A DNA stretch of 64,000 nt. It comes from Polyangiaceae bacterium. Lineage in GTDB: Bacteria > Myxococcota_A > Polyangia > Polyangiales > Polyangiaceae. Where the stretch lies: positions 558,001-622,000 of the forward strand of contig JAHBVX010000004.1 in assembly GCA_019637295.1 (NCBI GenBank). The letters run 5' to 3'. Positions 8,846-17,084 of the stretch are shown here, piece by piece (positions within the stretch are counted from its first letter, which is position 1; each line of letters opens with the position of its first letter). The notes below the pieces were generated by a model. That model was given only the letters and a program-made list of their open reading frames with translations, made no database searches and was not told the origin of the DNA. The position numbers and the translations under genes were made by a program.

Positions 8846-9727
8846 TCAGTCGGCGAACTGAGCGACCCGGCCCGGGACCCCGCTCTCCCCCAGCTCGAGA
8901 CACAGCTGCGACAGGGGCTGTCGTCGGGCTCCTCGCCACCGCAGCGCGTCGAGGGATGCGTCGATGGGGGCGTCCCGCCGCAGAGTCGCCAGCTCTCGGT
9001 ACAGCCGCGCCTGTACCCGGTGCTCGGCGAGGCTCCCGGCCAGGCTCGCCGCCCCCCGAACTCCAACCTCCCACTCGCCGGCGTCCTCGGGGATCCGGTC
9101 CAGCGTTTCGTAGCGGGCGAGCAAGGTGGATGCGGACTTGGGTCCCCAACGCGGCACGCCGGGGATCCCGTCAGCGGAGTCACCGACCAGCGCCAGGTAG
9201 TCGGGGATCGAGCGCGGCCCGACCCCGAACTTCTCCCATACCCCTCGCTCGTCCATCGTGCGATCCCGCGCGCGATCCCAGCACACCACCCGGTCGCGGA
9301 CCACGCACTGGGCTAGATCCTTGTCGGGTGAGCACAGGACGACCCGCTCGACCTCGGGCTCGGCGTCGAGCCGGGCCGCAGCGGTCGCCAGCGCATCATC
9401 GGCCTCCAGCTCGACCATCGGGTACGTGAGCACACCGAGCGCTTCAGCCGCGCGCTCCGCGAGCGGGAACTGGGCGAGCAACTCCGGCGGCACCCCCTCC
9501 GCGGTCTTGTACCCGTCGAACAGGTCGTTGCGGAAGGACTCGATCACGTGATCGAAGGCGCAGGCCACGTGTGTCACCTGATGGTCACGAAGCAGAGCGT
9601 TGAGGCTGCGCAGCAGGCCGCGCGCGGCGCCGACCTCACGCCCCGCCGGGTCCTGGGCGGCAGGCGCCCCGAAATGCGCCCGAAACAGCTCATACGTCGC
9701 GTCGACCAGGTGCACCGTGACCGGCAT
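8846..9727 (-). CDS. 5'-3' exonuclease / flap-endonuclease-family nuclease (ExoIX-like)
   Basis: 293 aa. It has the acidic metal-binding motifs of the FEN superfamily: LVDATYELFR at the N-terminus, ELEADDALATAAARL, CSPDKDLAQCV and VGDSADGIPGVP. They are followed by a helix-hairpin-helix element (GPKSASTLL). There is no polymerase domain, so it is a free-standing exonuclease like ExoIX/Xni or the N-terminal domain of PolA. It would process flaps or RNA primers in the cytoplasm. The ATG at 9727 starts directly at the first strand. Confidence 0.9.
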   Translation of the reverse strand: MPVTVHLVDATYELFRAHFGAPAAQDPAGREVGAARGLLRSLNALLRDHQVTHVACAFDHVIESFRNDLFDGYKTAEGVPPELLAQFPLAERAAEALGVLTYPMVELEADDALATAAARLDAEPEVERVVLCSPDKDLAQCVVRDRVVCWDRARDRTMDERGVWEKFGVGPRSIPDYLALVGDSADGIPGVPRWGPKSASTLLARYETLDRIPEDAGEWEVGVRGAASLAGSLAEHRVQARLYRELATLRRDAPIDASLDALRWRGARRQPLSQLCLELGESGVPGRVAQFAD

Positions 9728-9826
9728 GTTCGGGCTGGGAGCCTACCCCATCTGCCCCGTCGCGATGGGGTTGCGTTCCGCGGTCCGAGCGAGAACAATG
9801 TCGCACGAATCGGCCCCGGAAGTATC

Positions 9827-10260
9827 ATGAGGCAACCCATGCGCTCGCTCCACACTGTTGCGCTTCTGTCGTTCATCTCGCTGTCGGCGGGCTGCGCGAT
9901 CATCACTGACGTCGATCGGAGCAAGATCGACCCTGGGGATGCGTCCGCAGCCGGCGGGAGCGGAGCCACTGGCGGGTCCGGCGGGTCCGGCGGGAGCGGA
10001 GCCACTGGCGGGTCCGGCGGGTCCGGCGGCGGCGCGGGGTCGGCCGGCAGCGCGGGCTCGGGCGGCAGCGCGGGCTCGGGCGGCAGCGCGGGCTCGGGCG
10101 GCAGCGCGGGCCTGGGCGGCAGCGCGCGGCTCGGGCGGCAGCGGCGGCAGCGCGGGCTCGGGCAGGCGGCGGTAGCGCGGGCTCGGGTGGCAGCGCGGGC
10201 TCGGGTGGCTCGGCCGGCAGCGGCGGTAGCGCGGGCTCGGGCGGGACCGGCGGGACCTAG
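9827..10260 (+). pseudogene. Gly/Ser-repeat lipoprotein with two +1 frameshifts
   Basis: The ATG at 9827 opens a lipoprotein: a signal with lipobox LSAGC (Cys about residue 23), then a spacer with DVDRSKIDPGD, then tandem Gly/Ser/Ala repeats. From about 10125 the frame leaves Gly/Ser coding and becomes Arg/Ala-rich. Two single-base insertions explain this: an extra C at about 10128 (GCGCGGCTCGG where the repeat unit has GCGGGCTCGG) and an extra G at about 10164. Correcting both keeps Gly/Ser coding to the TAG at 10258-10260. Uncorrected, the frame runs antisense into the next gene to 10312. Either assembly error in low-complexity DNA or real slippage/inactivation is possible. Confidence 0.7.
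9950..10256 (+). repeat. Low-complexity Gly/Ser-coding tandem repeat
   Basis: Imperfect tandem units of the type GGCAGCGCGGGCTCGGGC (18 bases, coding GSAGSG) and GGCGGGTCCGGCGGGTCC fill about 300 bases. This is the region in which the lipoprotein frame shifts twice, so it is both a likely slippage site and a likely assembly-error site. Confidence 0.85.
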
Positions 10261-10748
10261 CGCGCCGCGCGGCGTCGGCGCCGCGCCATGGCCACGGCCA
10301 GCGCCAGGGTAGCCACGAACCACGCGGCGAAGTCGAAGCGCGCGCTCGGACAGACTCGCGCACCGCATCCGTACTGCGGCCCGCAGATCGGCGCCTGGCC
10401 GTCGGTGTTCGGATCCGTGCCGGCCTTCAATTCGGCGATGTCGCTGATGCCATCACCGTCCGTGTCCACCGCGTCCCGATCCAGACCGGCGAGCGCCGCG
10501 CGCAAAGAAGCTTCGTCATCACCCTCGAGCCCCTGATCAATCATCGACTCCGCCACAGGCTTGATGGCGGTGCCCTTGCCGCCGTTCTGGTCCTGGTGGC
10601 AAACGGCGCATGGTGGAGGGCAGGCCGTCTCGAGCTCACTCTCGACCACGCCGGGGTAGCTCGGCGAGGCCAGCGCCGGCAGCGGAACCAGCAGCAAAAT
10701 GAGCAGCGCTCCGCGCAACCCGGGTGTGCAGCGATCAGAGGTACGCAT
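10257..10748 (-). CDS. Exported single-CxxCH protein with TSP3-like repeat and MYXO-CTERM-like anchor
   Basis: 163 aa. A signal peptide (LLILLLVPLPALA) is followed by a haem-c type motif CAVCH (about residue 47), then a calcium-binding thrombospondin-3-like stretch (DTDGDGISDIAELKAGTDP). The C-terminus has three Cys (ICGPQYGC...VC), a hydrophobic helix and an Arg run (MARRRRRAAR). That end resembles the MYXO-CTERM sorting signal of myxobacteria, which suggests surface anchoring. The ATG at 10748 overlaps the end of the upstream gene (stop at 10735) by 14 bases, so the pair is coupled. It may act as an electron carrier for the haem-tagged barrel protein. Confidence 0.82.
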   Translation of the reverse strand: MRTSDRCTPGLRGALLILLLVPLPALASPSYPGVVESELETACPPPCAVCHQDQNGGKGTAIKPVAESMIDQGLEGDDEASLRAALAGLDRDAVDTDGDGISDIAELKAGTDPNTDGQAPICGPQYGCGARVCPSARFDFAAWFVATLALAVAMARRRRRAAR

Positions 10749-12225
10749 GGAGCTGTCCCATCACCGTGAACGGATCCTGCTGCCGGAAGATCGCGTCGAT
10801 GCGCATCTCCAAGCTGGGCAGGAAGAACCAGTCGACCGTCAACCAACCGCCGAAGCGAGGCTTCCCGAGCCCAGCGGCGCGCTCTAGATCGATCCCCGGG
10901 GTCGCGCTGGGCAACGCACGGTAGCCTCGGTCGAGCACCTCGCCGGTACCTCCGAAGTGCAGCCCCTGCACGGGTTCGTAGTCGAGCTGAAGGAACCCCA
11001 CATAGCCCAGCTCTCGGCGGGACTTGTGCAGCGCATCCGCCTCGAACATCAGAACCACGGGCTCCGAGACCTTGACGCGGAAGAAGACGCCGTGCGCGCC
11101 GCGCACGGTCTTCTGTTCCTCGAGCGTGATGTTGTCGGCCTCCGCCACCGTCATCAGGCTGCTCACGCCCGTCGCGAATGGCTCGGTGACCAGCGTCTCC
11201 ACGTACACGCCATAGCCGCGCTCGCGGTAGCGATCCGGGTTGATCTGGTAGTTGCCGGCTATGAGCATGGCCTCCCCGCGGAACAAGGAGCCGCTATATG
11301 CCAGGGCCGCGCCGTGCTGCTGATCGCTCTCCCGGTCGGTCTTGGTGGCTTCACGAACCCACATCACATGCTCGGAGAGGCGAACACCGAAGGGTACGTT
11401 GAGTCGTCCGGCCCGCAGCAACACCTCCGGGCCGAGATCGAACCCGACCCAGTGCGTGCGAGAGATCGCGTTGAGCTCCTCCCCCTGTCCGGTGGTGATC
11501 TGCGCGGCGCGAGCGTGGGGTGAGCCCACGGGGACCCGGGCCACGCCGATGCTACCCGCCAGACGTATGGCTCCGAACGCCATCTGTCCATACAGGTCCG
11601 CCTGCATCGGAAATGTCCGGAAGTCGGAGCCGCGGAGCATGTTGACGTAGCGAAAGCTGCCACCCAGCAAGAGCCAATCCGGCGTGTCGATCAGGCCCCA
11701 GAGAAAGCCCGACGCCGCGCCCGGCCCTTCGTCCTCCTGCGTTTCGTCTGCGCTCCGACCGCCGGCGCCCCCTGCGGCGGCGGACACGGACCCCGGCTCG
11801 TCGAGGTCTTCGACCTCCTGGCGCTTGCCATCGGCGCCCGCCCCACCGGCCTTGGCCTGCCTCACGTCGGCGTTGCCCGCCTCTTTGCCGCCGCCCGCGT
11901 CGTCGAAGTCGTCGAAGTCGTCGAACGAGCTGGACGTCCGCGTGCCGCGCTCGCTGCCGGATGCGGAGAGCTCCGTGTTGCCGTAGCGCATGCGCAGGAT
12001 GAGGTCTCCCTGCGCGCGCCCGTACTTGGTGAGCAACTCGCCTCCCGAGGGATCGGCGTGACACCCTGCGCAGCCCCCGTACCCATGACGAATCATCCAA
12101 GGATAGGCGGAGGCCACGGTCGTCCAGACCATGGACACCATGAACGCCACCAGACCGAACCCCCAACTCGAGTGTGCGAACTGTCGGCGGACGGCGGCCG
12201 ACCGGCTCCCTCGCGAGCGATGCAT
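10735..12225 (-). CDS. Predicted outer-membrane beta-barrel with N-terminal CxxCH haem motif
   Basis: 496 aa. The N-terminal signal/anchor (FGLVAFMVSMVWTTVASA) is followed at once by a single c-type haem motif in GYGGCAGCHADPSGG (about residue 53). A 100-residue acidic, low-complexity linker with FDDFDDFDD and Glu/Asp-rich stretches comes next. The remaining about 320 residues alternate amphipathic strands and turns (LLLGGSFRYVNML, LRAGRLNVPFGVRLSEH and others) and end in Leu after aromatic residues, as expected for an outer-membrane porin. This combination suggests a one-chain porin-cytochrome placing a haem at the periplasmic mouth of a pore. Function is inferred from architecture only. Confidence 0.75.
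   Translation of the reverse strand: MHRSRGSRSAAVRRQFAHSSWGFGLVAFMVSMVWTTVASAYPWMIRHGYGGCAGCHADPSGGELLTKYGRAQGDLILRMRYGNTELSASGSERGTRTSSSFDDFDDFDDAGGGKEAGNADVRQAKAGGAGADGKRQEVEDLDEPGSVSAAAGGAGGRSADETQEDEGPGAASGFLWGLIDTPDWLLLGGSFRYVNMLRGSDFRTFPMQADLYGQMAFGAIRLAGSIGVARVPVGSPHARAAQITTGQGEELNAISRTHWVGFDLGPEVLLRAGRLNVPFGVRLSEHVMWVREATKTDRESDQQHGAALAYSGSLFRGEAMLIAGNYQINPDRYRERGYGVYVETLVTEPFATGVSSLMTVAEADNITLEEQKTVRGAHGVFFRVKVSEPVVLMFEADALHKSRRELGYVGFLQLDYEPVQGLHFGGTGEVLDRGYRALPSATPGIDLERAAGLGKPRFGGWLTVDWFFLPSLEMRIDAIFRQQDPFTVMGQLHAYL
11905..11931 (+). repeat. Nine-base triplicated repeat coding Phe-Asp-Asp
   Basis: Three tandem copies of a GTCGTCGAA unit are seen on the + strand. On the coding (minus) strand they give the FDDFDDFDD stretch of the barrel-cytochrome linker. 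The unit length keeps the frame, so copy-number change would only alter linker length. Confidence 0.6.
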
Positions 12226-12265
12226 CCCGACGGTTATTTCATCCCATCGGCCGCGGCGTCAACGC

Positions 12266-12811
12266 TCACTTGTCGCGCAGCTTGAACTTCACCTTGAGCT
12301 TCACGTCGGGTTCGACGCAAACACGCAGCCAGCAGGGTTGTTCGATGTCGTGATCCCGAATGTCCACCGTGGCCAGCGCCTGCACGTGGTAGTCGCTGCC
12401 CGTCCGCTTGGCCTTGTAGGTGAACTTGAGGGGTTTGGTCACGCCGGCGATGGTGAACTGCCCGGTAGCCGACGAGCGCAGCTCCTTGCCGTCCGCGGGA
12501 AGCTTCAGCTTGGCGCGATCGATCTGCAGCGTCGCGTTCGGGTTCTTGTCGGTCTTCAGGTAGCCGCGCAGGTGCCGATCGCGCAGACCAATGCCGGTCT
12601 TGAGGTCGCCGACCGGGACGGTGATGCGTAGCACACCGTTGTGCTCGCGTGCGCTGAGCGACGACGCTTTGCCGTTGATCTTCATGCCCGCTGTACCCTC
12701 GGCGAGGAAGGTCACGTCCTCGTCTCCGGCGCTGACGAGCGCCGCGGACGCAATCGCGGAGACGGTCAGCGCGGCCGACAAGAGGGAGGCGATGAGTGCG
12801 CGTCGTTTCAT
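12266..12811 (-). CDS. YceI-family periplasmic protein
   Basis: 181 aa. A signal peptide (LIASLLSAALTVSAIASA) precedes a lipocalin-like YceI barrel. Typical elements are LRITVPVGDLKTGIGLRDRHL, the NATLQIDRAKL strand and GQFTIAGVTKPLKFTYKA. The family binds long isoprenoid lipids such as polyprenyl quinone-like molecules in the periplasm. It lies 40 bases upstream of the barrel-cytochrome gene on the same strand, so it is likely cotranscribed with it, compatible with a quinone/electron-transfer theme. A short Cys pair (CWLRVC) near residue 160 is unusual. Confidence 0.85.
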   Translation of the reverse strand: MKRRALIASLLSAALTVSAIASAALVSAGDEDVTFLAEGTAGMKINGKASSLSAREHNGVLRITVPVGDLKTGIGLRDRHLRGYLKTDKNPNATLQIDRAKLKLPADGKELRSSATGQFTIAGVTKPLKFTYKAKRTGSDYHVQALATVDIRDHDIEQPCWLRVCVEPDVKLKVKFKLRDK

Positions 12812-12925
12812 TGCGGGGTGTTCCTTGGGGGTCTCGTTTCGACGTTGAGAGCGGGACAGGCATTCAGCGCGGAGGGAAAGCAGATGCCATGCCAGCGCGT
12901 TTCTTCTGAGTATTCTGCTCGGCTA

Positions 12926-12948
12926 CCTGCGACATCGGACGTCGCAGG
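12926..12948 (-). terminator. Candidate hairpin downstream of rsmG
   Basis: Perfect 8-bp inverted repeat CCTGCGAC / GTCGCAGG with a 7-base loop, located 47 bases past the rsmG stop and before the yceI start. No T-run follows, so it may be a weak terminator or a protein-binding palindrome. Confidence 0.4.
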
Positions 12949-12994
12949 CGAAGTCCTCGGTCACCCCCTAGGGTACGCTCCGCAGCGCGAGTCC

Positions 12995-13624
12995 CTACCC
13001 ATCGATCGCATAGCAGACCGCGCGACGCGGGGTGCGGGTCAAGGGCCAGGTGTAGGTCAGCTCCCTACAGATCCGAGCGCCCGATCGGGTCGGCGCTGCC
13101 TGCCCGGCGAGCAGCACCCAGACCGAGCGGCGAGCCAGCCTCGTACCCTCCGCCAGCCACTGCACCGGCGGCAATGCAGCGCGGCTGACCGCCACATCGA
13201 AGCTCCGCGCTAGGAGCTGTTCGCTGCGCGAGCGCAGCACCCGCACGTTCTCGAGCCCGAGGTCGGCGCCGCTGGTCCGCAGGAAGGCCACTCGCTTGGC
13301 GCGGGACTCCACCAGAGTGAGTTCGAGGGTCGGCCTCAGCATCGCCAGCGCCAGACCCGGCGCCCCGCCGCCCGCCCCGACGTCGACCCACGAGCCCTCG
13401 CTGCCAGCAGCAGCCAACACCCACGCGTCCGCGAGATAGAGATCCACGAGGGTGTCGGGATCGCGCGCTGCGGTGAGGTCGACCCGCTTCGTCCACTCGC
13501 TCACGCGCTCGAGCAGGCGTGGCAGCCGCCCGAGCAACCCGGTCTCCGGTGCCTCGAGGCCAGTCTCTCGAGCGAGCGCGGACGACGCGCGCAGCACCCG
13601 ATCGTGCAGCGAAACACCTGACAT
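12995..13624 (-). CDS. rsmG: 16S rRNA (guanine-N7) methyltransferase RsmG
   Basis: 209 aa, the usual RsmG length. SAM-binding motif I is WVDVGAGGGAPGLALAMLRP, followed by LTLVESRAKRVAFLR and the late SRAALPPVQWLAEG motif. The N-terminal helices (LLERVSEWTKRVDLTAARDP, then LVDLYLADAW) match the GidB fold. It methylates G527 of 16S rRNA in known bacteria. ATG at 13624. The divergent AmgK-like gene starts 65 bases away. Confidence 0.87.
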   Translation of the reverse strand: MSGVSLHDRVLRASSALARETGLEAPETGLLGRLPRLLERVSEWTKRVDLTAARDPDTLVDLYLADAWVLAAAGSEGSWVDVGAGGGAPGLALAMLRPTLELTLVESRAKRVAFLRTSGADLGLENVRVLRSRSEQLLARSFDVAVSRAALPPVQWLAEGTRLARRSVWVLLAGQAAPTRSGARICRELTYTWPLTRTPRRAVCYAIDG

Positions 13625-13688
13625 CTCGAACGGTCTACCTTACTCCGGCGCATCGCGGTAGAAGCGCCCGAATCCACCGCCTCGTCCC

Positions 13689-14732
13689 ATGACCGAGCCC
13701 CTCACCCGCCTCCGTCGGCTCCTCCCAGCGCTGACTGGCCGCAGCGAACCGCTCGCGGTCGAGTCCATGCCAGGGGGGGCGTCGACTCGACAGTTCTTTC
13801 GCGTCACGTTGGCTCCCGGGCAGAGCGCCGTAGCCATGTATGTCCCCGACGCGACCCGCTCGGACGAGATCGTGAAGGCCGATGCTCCCCCGAGCAAGTG
13901 GCCCTTCATCGAAGTCCGCGAGTTGCTCGCCGAGCGCGGCGTCAGCGTCCCCTCGCTGCTGGGGGAGGCCTGCGCGGATGGGTTCATCCTGGTCGAGGAT
14001 CTCGGCGACGACACGCTTGCCCGCTATCTGGAGCGTCAGCCTGACGCACGGGAGGCGCTCTATCGACGTGCAGTACGCGACCTCGCCGAGGCCCAGCGCG
14101 CCCTCTCCGCCCTCCCGGAGCAGAGCGTGGTCCAAACACGCGCTTTCGATGAAGACCTGCTCGAGTGGGAGGTCGACCATTTCCGCGAGTGGGCGCTCGA
14201 GGCTCGCCAGATCGAGCTGGACGCCGAGGGGCGGAGCGTCTTCGCGCGAGCCGCCAAGCACCTGGCAAAGACCATCGCCAGTTGGCCGCGCCACTTCGTC
14301 CACCGGGACTACCAGAGTCGCAACCTGATGGTCCGCACCGGACCGGATGGCCCTGCGCTGGTGTGGATCGACTTCCAGGACGCGTTGCTGGGGCCGCGGG
14401 TGTACGACCTGGTCGCGTTGCTCAGCGATAGTTACCAGACCTTCGACCACGACTTCGTGCAGGCACGCCTCGACGAGTACGCGGCACACCTCGAGCTAGA
14501 CTCCGCGGAGCGCGCAGCGGTAGGCCGCGAGTTCCTGCTCGTGACCGTCCAGCGGAAGTTGAAGGACGCTGGCCGCTTCGTGTACATCGATCGCGTGCGC
14601 GGCAACCCGGCCTTCCTGCAGTTCGTCGAACCCACGGTCGAGAAGGTGCAAGGCGCCCTGTCGCAGCTGACCGACGATCCCGTGCTGGCGGATCTGAAGC
14701 GGCTGCTCGATCGCTCACTCGGAGGCAGCTAA
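13689..14732 (+). CDS. AmgK-like sugar kinase (aminoglycoside phosphotransferase fold)
   Basis: 347 aa. The kinase-like fold carries catalytic HRDYQSRNLMV (about residue 207) and the metal-binding WIDFQDALLGPRVYDLV. These forms are characteristic of AmgK, the anomeric N-acetylmuramate/N-acetylglucosamine kinase of peptidoglycan recycling, more than of antibiotic phosphotransferases. The N-terminal segment PGGASTRQFFRV is the nucleotide loop. AmgK is usually next to the nucleotidyltransferase murU. No murU is in this window, so assignment to that pathway rests on motifs alone. Confidence 0.78.
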   Translation: MTEPLTRLRRLLPALTGRSEPLAVESMPGGASTRQFFRVTLAPGQSAVAMYVPDATRSDEIVKADAPPSKWPFIEVRELLAERGVSVPSLLGEACADGFILVEDLGDDTLARYLERQPDAREALYRRAVRDLAEAQRALSALPEQSVVQTRAFDEDLLEWEVDHFREWALEARQIELDAEGRSVFARAAKHLAKTIASWPRHFVHRDYQSRNLMVRTGPDGPALVWIDFQDALLGPRVYDLVALLSDSYQTFDHDFVQARLDEYAAHLELDSAERAAVGREFLLVTVQRKLKDAGRFVYIDRVRGNPAFLQFVEPTVEKVQGALSQLTDDPVLADLKRLLDRSLGGS

Positions 14733-14785
14733 GGGGCCCGGCCGAATTGGTGAAGCTACGTCGCGCTTCGGCGTGACGTCTGGTG

Positions 14786-15955
14786 TCAGCGTGGTGGCGG
14801 CGGCGTGCTCGCATGCACACCGACCCACTCGGCGCTCCAGTCGCTGTCGAAGAACTGAATCCAAGCGCGCTCGCTCGGCGCGCAGAGGGCCGTGACTTCC
14901 CGCACGATGCGCAGAGACCGCTCTAGACCCTCGAGTGCCAGATCGACGTAAGCGTAGCGCACGCCGAGCCCATTGCCGATTACGGCACCGCGCCCGGGAC
15001 CAAGCGCGCGACCGAGCTGCTCTTCGAGCTCGCGCCGGGCAGCCAGCCGGGTCTCCGAGTCGCCACGAGAGTCCAGCTTGACGTAGGCGAACACCTCGTC
15101 GTGGCGAGAAAACCGCAAGGAGGAGAAGGGTGACCGCTGCAGGTAGCACTTGAGCAACTCGGGCGCGCGCGTGGTGGCGATAGCCACGTCGTCTTGAGCC
15201 GCGTAGTCGCTCGCGAGCTCGGGCTCCGCCTCGAGCAACGTCCACTGCTCGGCATCGCTCTGCTCCGACCACGGCCGCTCCGGCAGCCCCGCGAGCAGCC
15301 CCTCGATGGCCAGAGCGACCAAGCCAGGCAGCTCGAGGAGTGGATGGCTCCCCATGAGCTGATCCTCGTTGGACACCAGCTTGAGCGGGCTCGCTCGCGG
15401 TGCCGGGGCGGCGCCGACTCCGGCAATCCAGTGCTCGTACACGCGCTCGCCAAGTAGGTCTTCGACGAGCATCTCGACAGCGTCGATCGCGCGCTGGTCC
15501 CGCGCGCTCTGAAAGCAGGAGGCTAGCACCACGACCTCGAGCAGGTGCCCACGCACGAAGCCAATCCGTACCCGGGCGCCGTCCAGACTCGCACCGAGGC
15601 GCCTCTCTGCGTCCGCCACCGCTTGGCTGGCCGGCGAGGCTGCGGCGTGTGCGTCGAGCCAGTCGACCCCATCGCTGCTGGCACGAGCGACCAGCCATTC
15701 GACCAGTGGCCTCAGCTCCCGCGCACCCCCCGTCGAAATCAACCAGCGCGCCGTCGACGCGACGCGCGGAGAAGGCACCATCTCCAGGCGACGCTCGAGC
15801 CGTTCAAGGAGGGAAGCCAATGCTCGGATGGCTTCGCGGGAGTCTGGGTGCGTTGCCCGCGCGAGGCGAATCCATTCGTCCGCGAGCGCCACGAGGCGCC
15901 GCGATTGCTCGGCGTCCGCTGAGCAGTCGTCGTGCCCTGCGAATCGAATCCTCAC
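14786..15955 (-). CDS. Conserved-looking hypothetical protein, 389 aa
   Basis: Soluble, without signal peptide or membrane helix. The N-terminal half is helical and Arg/Glu rich (VALADEWIRLARATHPDSREA and following). The C-terminal half has strand-like segments (GVRYAYVDLALEGLERSLRIV, AWIQFFDSDWSAEWVGVHA). No catalytic motif or family was recognised. Codon use is like the surrounding genes and the frame is long and clean, so it is taken as real. It is convergent with the AmgK-like gene and lies 66 bases downstream of the start-distal unknown gene on the same strand. Confidence 0.7.
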   Translation of the reverse strand: MRIRFAGHDDCSADAEQSRRLVALADEWIRLARATHPDSREAIRALASLLERLERRLEMVPSPRVASTARWLISTGGARELRPLVEWLVARASSDGVDWLDAHAAASPASQAVADAERRLGASLDGARVRIGFVRGHLLEVVVLASCFQSARDQRAIDAVEMLVEDLLGERVYEHWIAGVGAAPAPRASPLKLVSNEDQLMGSHPLLELPGLVALAIEGLLAGLPERPWSEQSDAEQWTLLEAEPELASDYAAQDDVAIATTRAPELLKCYLQRSPFSSLRFSRHDEVFAYVKLDSRGDSETRLAARRELEEQLGRALGPGRGAVIGNGLGVRYAYVDLALEGLERSLRIVREVTALCAPSERAWIQFFDSDWSAEWVGVHASTPPPPR

Positions 15956-16021
15956 TCCCCTCTCCTACCCGCACTTTCCGCGGCGCGCCAGGGCGCGGCC
16001 CCGTGCCCCCGCCTGCCCCGC

Positions 16022-16948
16022 TCAGCGCGCGTCCAGGAACTTCTTGGGTATGTAGGGAGCGAAATACAGCGTAGCGAGATCGTGGTTCACGTGCCGATGA
16101 TGCTTTCGGTAGGTCTTGGCCGTCTCGTTCCAAATCTCGTACGTCGGGTGATTGTCACCAAGCCCCTTGAGAATGGTGTCCAGGATATACGCCTCCGAGG
16201 CGATGGGGCCCCGCGCGAGCACCATGGCCGAGGAGCCCGTGCCCGCCAGCCACGGCGCCAGGGTCTCGCGCGAGTGCGCGGCGATCGAGAAGCTGGGAAT
16301 GGCGTTCGCGCTGCGGCTGGGCGTGGGCAGGTCGATCTCTTTGGGGACCTTGCCGTTCCTGAGCAGCGGATTGCGGCCCATGTAGCCCACGACATGCACC
16401 GTCTCGGTTCGCCCACCAAACGTGACGACTCCGCCACCCGAGGCGCGCTCGCGAAAGCGATCCATCGCTTCTTGGTAGCTCTCGCCGTCGATGGCGTGTA
16501 GCACGACGATCTGCTCGACCGTCGAGCTACTGGCGCCCCACCGTCGTCCAGGCGCGTTGCGCTTCAAGACCAGTCGCTCGAGCTCCCCCTGCTCCGTCGC
16601 GGCGGACTCGACCTGCCAGCCGAGGTAGCCCCGCTGCAGGTAGCGCCGCGCGCCCCAGATGGCACCCCAGTACAGGTTGTCGTCGAGGTTCGTCGGATCA
16701 CCAGCGCCCTTGTGCTTACCGCACTTGCCCCCACGCGAGTCCGCGCACAGCGGGACGAACACCTGAACCACGAAGGGCTTGCCCCCGAGGACGTCGCTCT
16801 GGACGCTGGAGTGCCGGTCGGCCCAGCCCTTGGGCCGACCCTGTGCGGTGGCCACCTCGAGGGCCTGGGGCTGCGCCGCCACCGGCGGCGCCAGCGCCGC
16901 ACCCGCGACGACCGCCGCTCCCAGTACTCTTGCCCATCTGACCGCCAT
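16022..16948 (-). CDS. Exported protein of unknown function, 308 aa
   Basis: ATG at 16948, preceded by AGGAG at a spacing of about eight. An upstream in-frame extension exists but this start gives a proper signal peptide (ARVLGAAVVAGAALAPPVAAQ). The mature part has notable segments VFVPLCADSRGGKCGKH, DDNLYWGAIWGARRYLQRGY and a C-terminal KHHRHVNHDLATLYFAPY. The Cys pair and clustered His could bind metal, but no family was recognised. It may be periplasmic. Same strand as the preceding hypothetical gene, separated by 66 bases. Confidence 0.7.
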   Translation of the reverse strand: MAVRWARVLGAAVVAGAALAPPVAAQPQALEVATAQGRPKGWADRHSSVQSDVLGGKPFVVQVFVPLCADSRGGKCGKHKGAGDPTNLDDNLYWGAIWGARRYLQRGYLGWQVESAATEQGELERLVLKRNAPGRRWGASSSTVEQIVVLHAIDGESYQEAMDRFRERASGGGVVTFGGRTETVHVVGYMGRNPLLRNGKVPKEIDLPTPSRSANAIPSFSIAAHSRETLAPWLAGTGSSAMVLARGPIASEAYILDTILKGLGDNHPTYEIWNETAKTYRKHHRHVNHDLATLYFAPYIPKKFLDAR

Positions 16949-17034
16949 CGAGCGCTCCTGACCCTGATCCCGCCGTTTGTCGTACGTTAGCGGACAGGGC
17001 GGGCTTCCCGCCAGTAAGGCGCACCCCAACTGCG

Positions 17035-17067
17035 CCCGCACCCCCCCTGGGAAGGCCGGGGTGCGGG
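17035..17067 (-). terminator. Strong GC hairpin downstream of hsp20
   Basis: Perfect 10-bp inverted repeat CCCGCACCCC / GGGGTGCGGG with a 13-base loop, 18 bases beyond the stop of the Hsp20 gene on the minus strand. No T-run follows, as is common for GC-rich myxobacterial DNA. Confidence 0.55.
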
Positions 17068-17084
17068 TCTGGCGGCACGGGCGG

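Noticed and set aside
9950-10256. CRISPR-like array
   Set aside because: The repeats are contiguous in-frame Gly/Ser codons without spacers.
12900-12994. tRNA or small RNA in the rsmG-yceI gap
   Set aside because: Only a simple 8-bp hairpin is seen. There is no cloverleaf, and no T-loop or anticodon arrangement.
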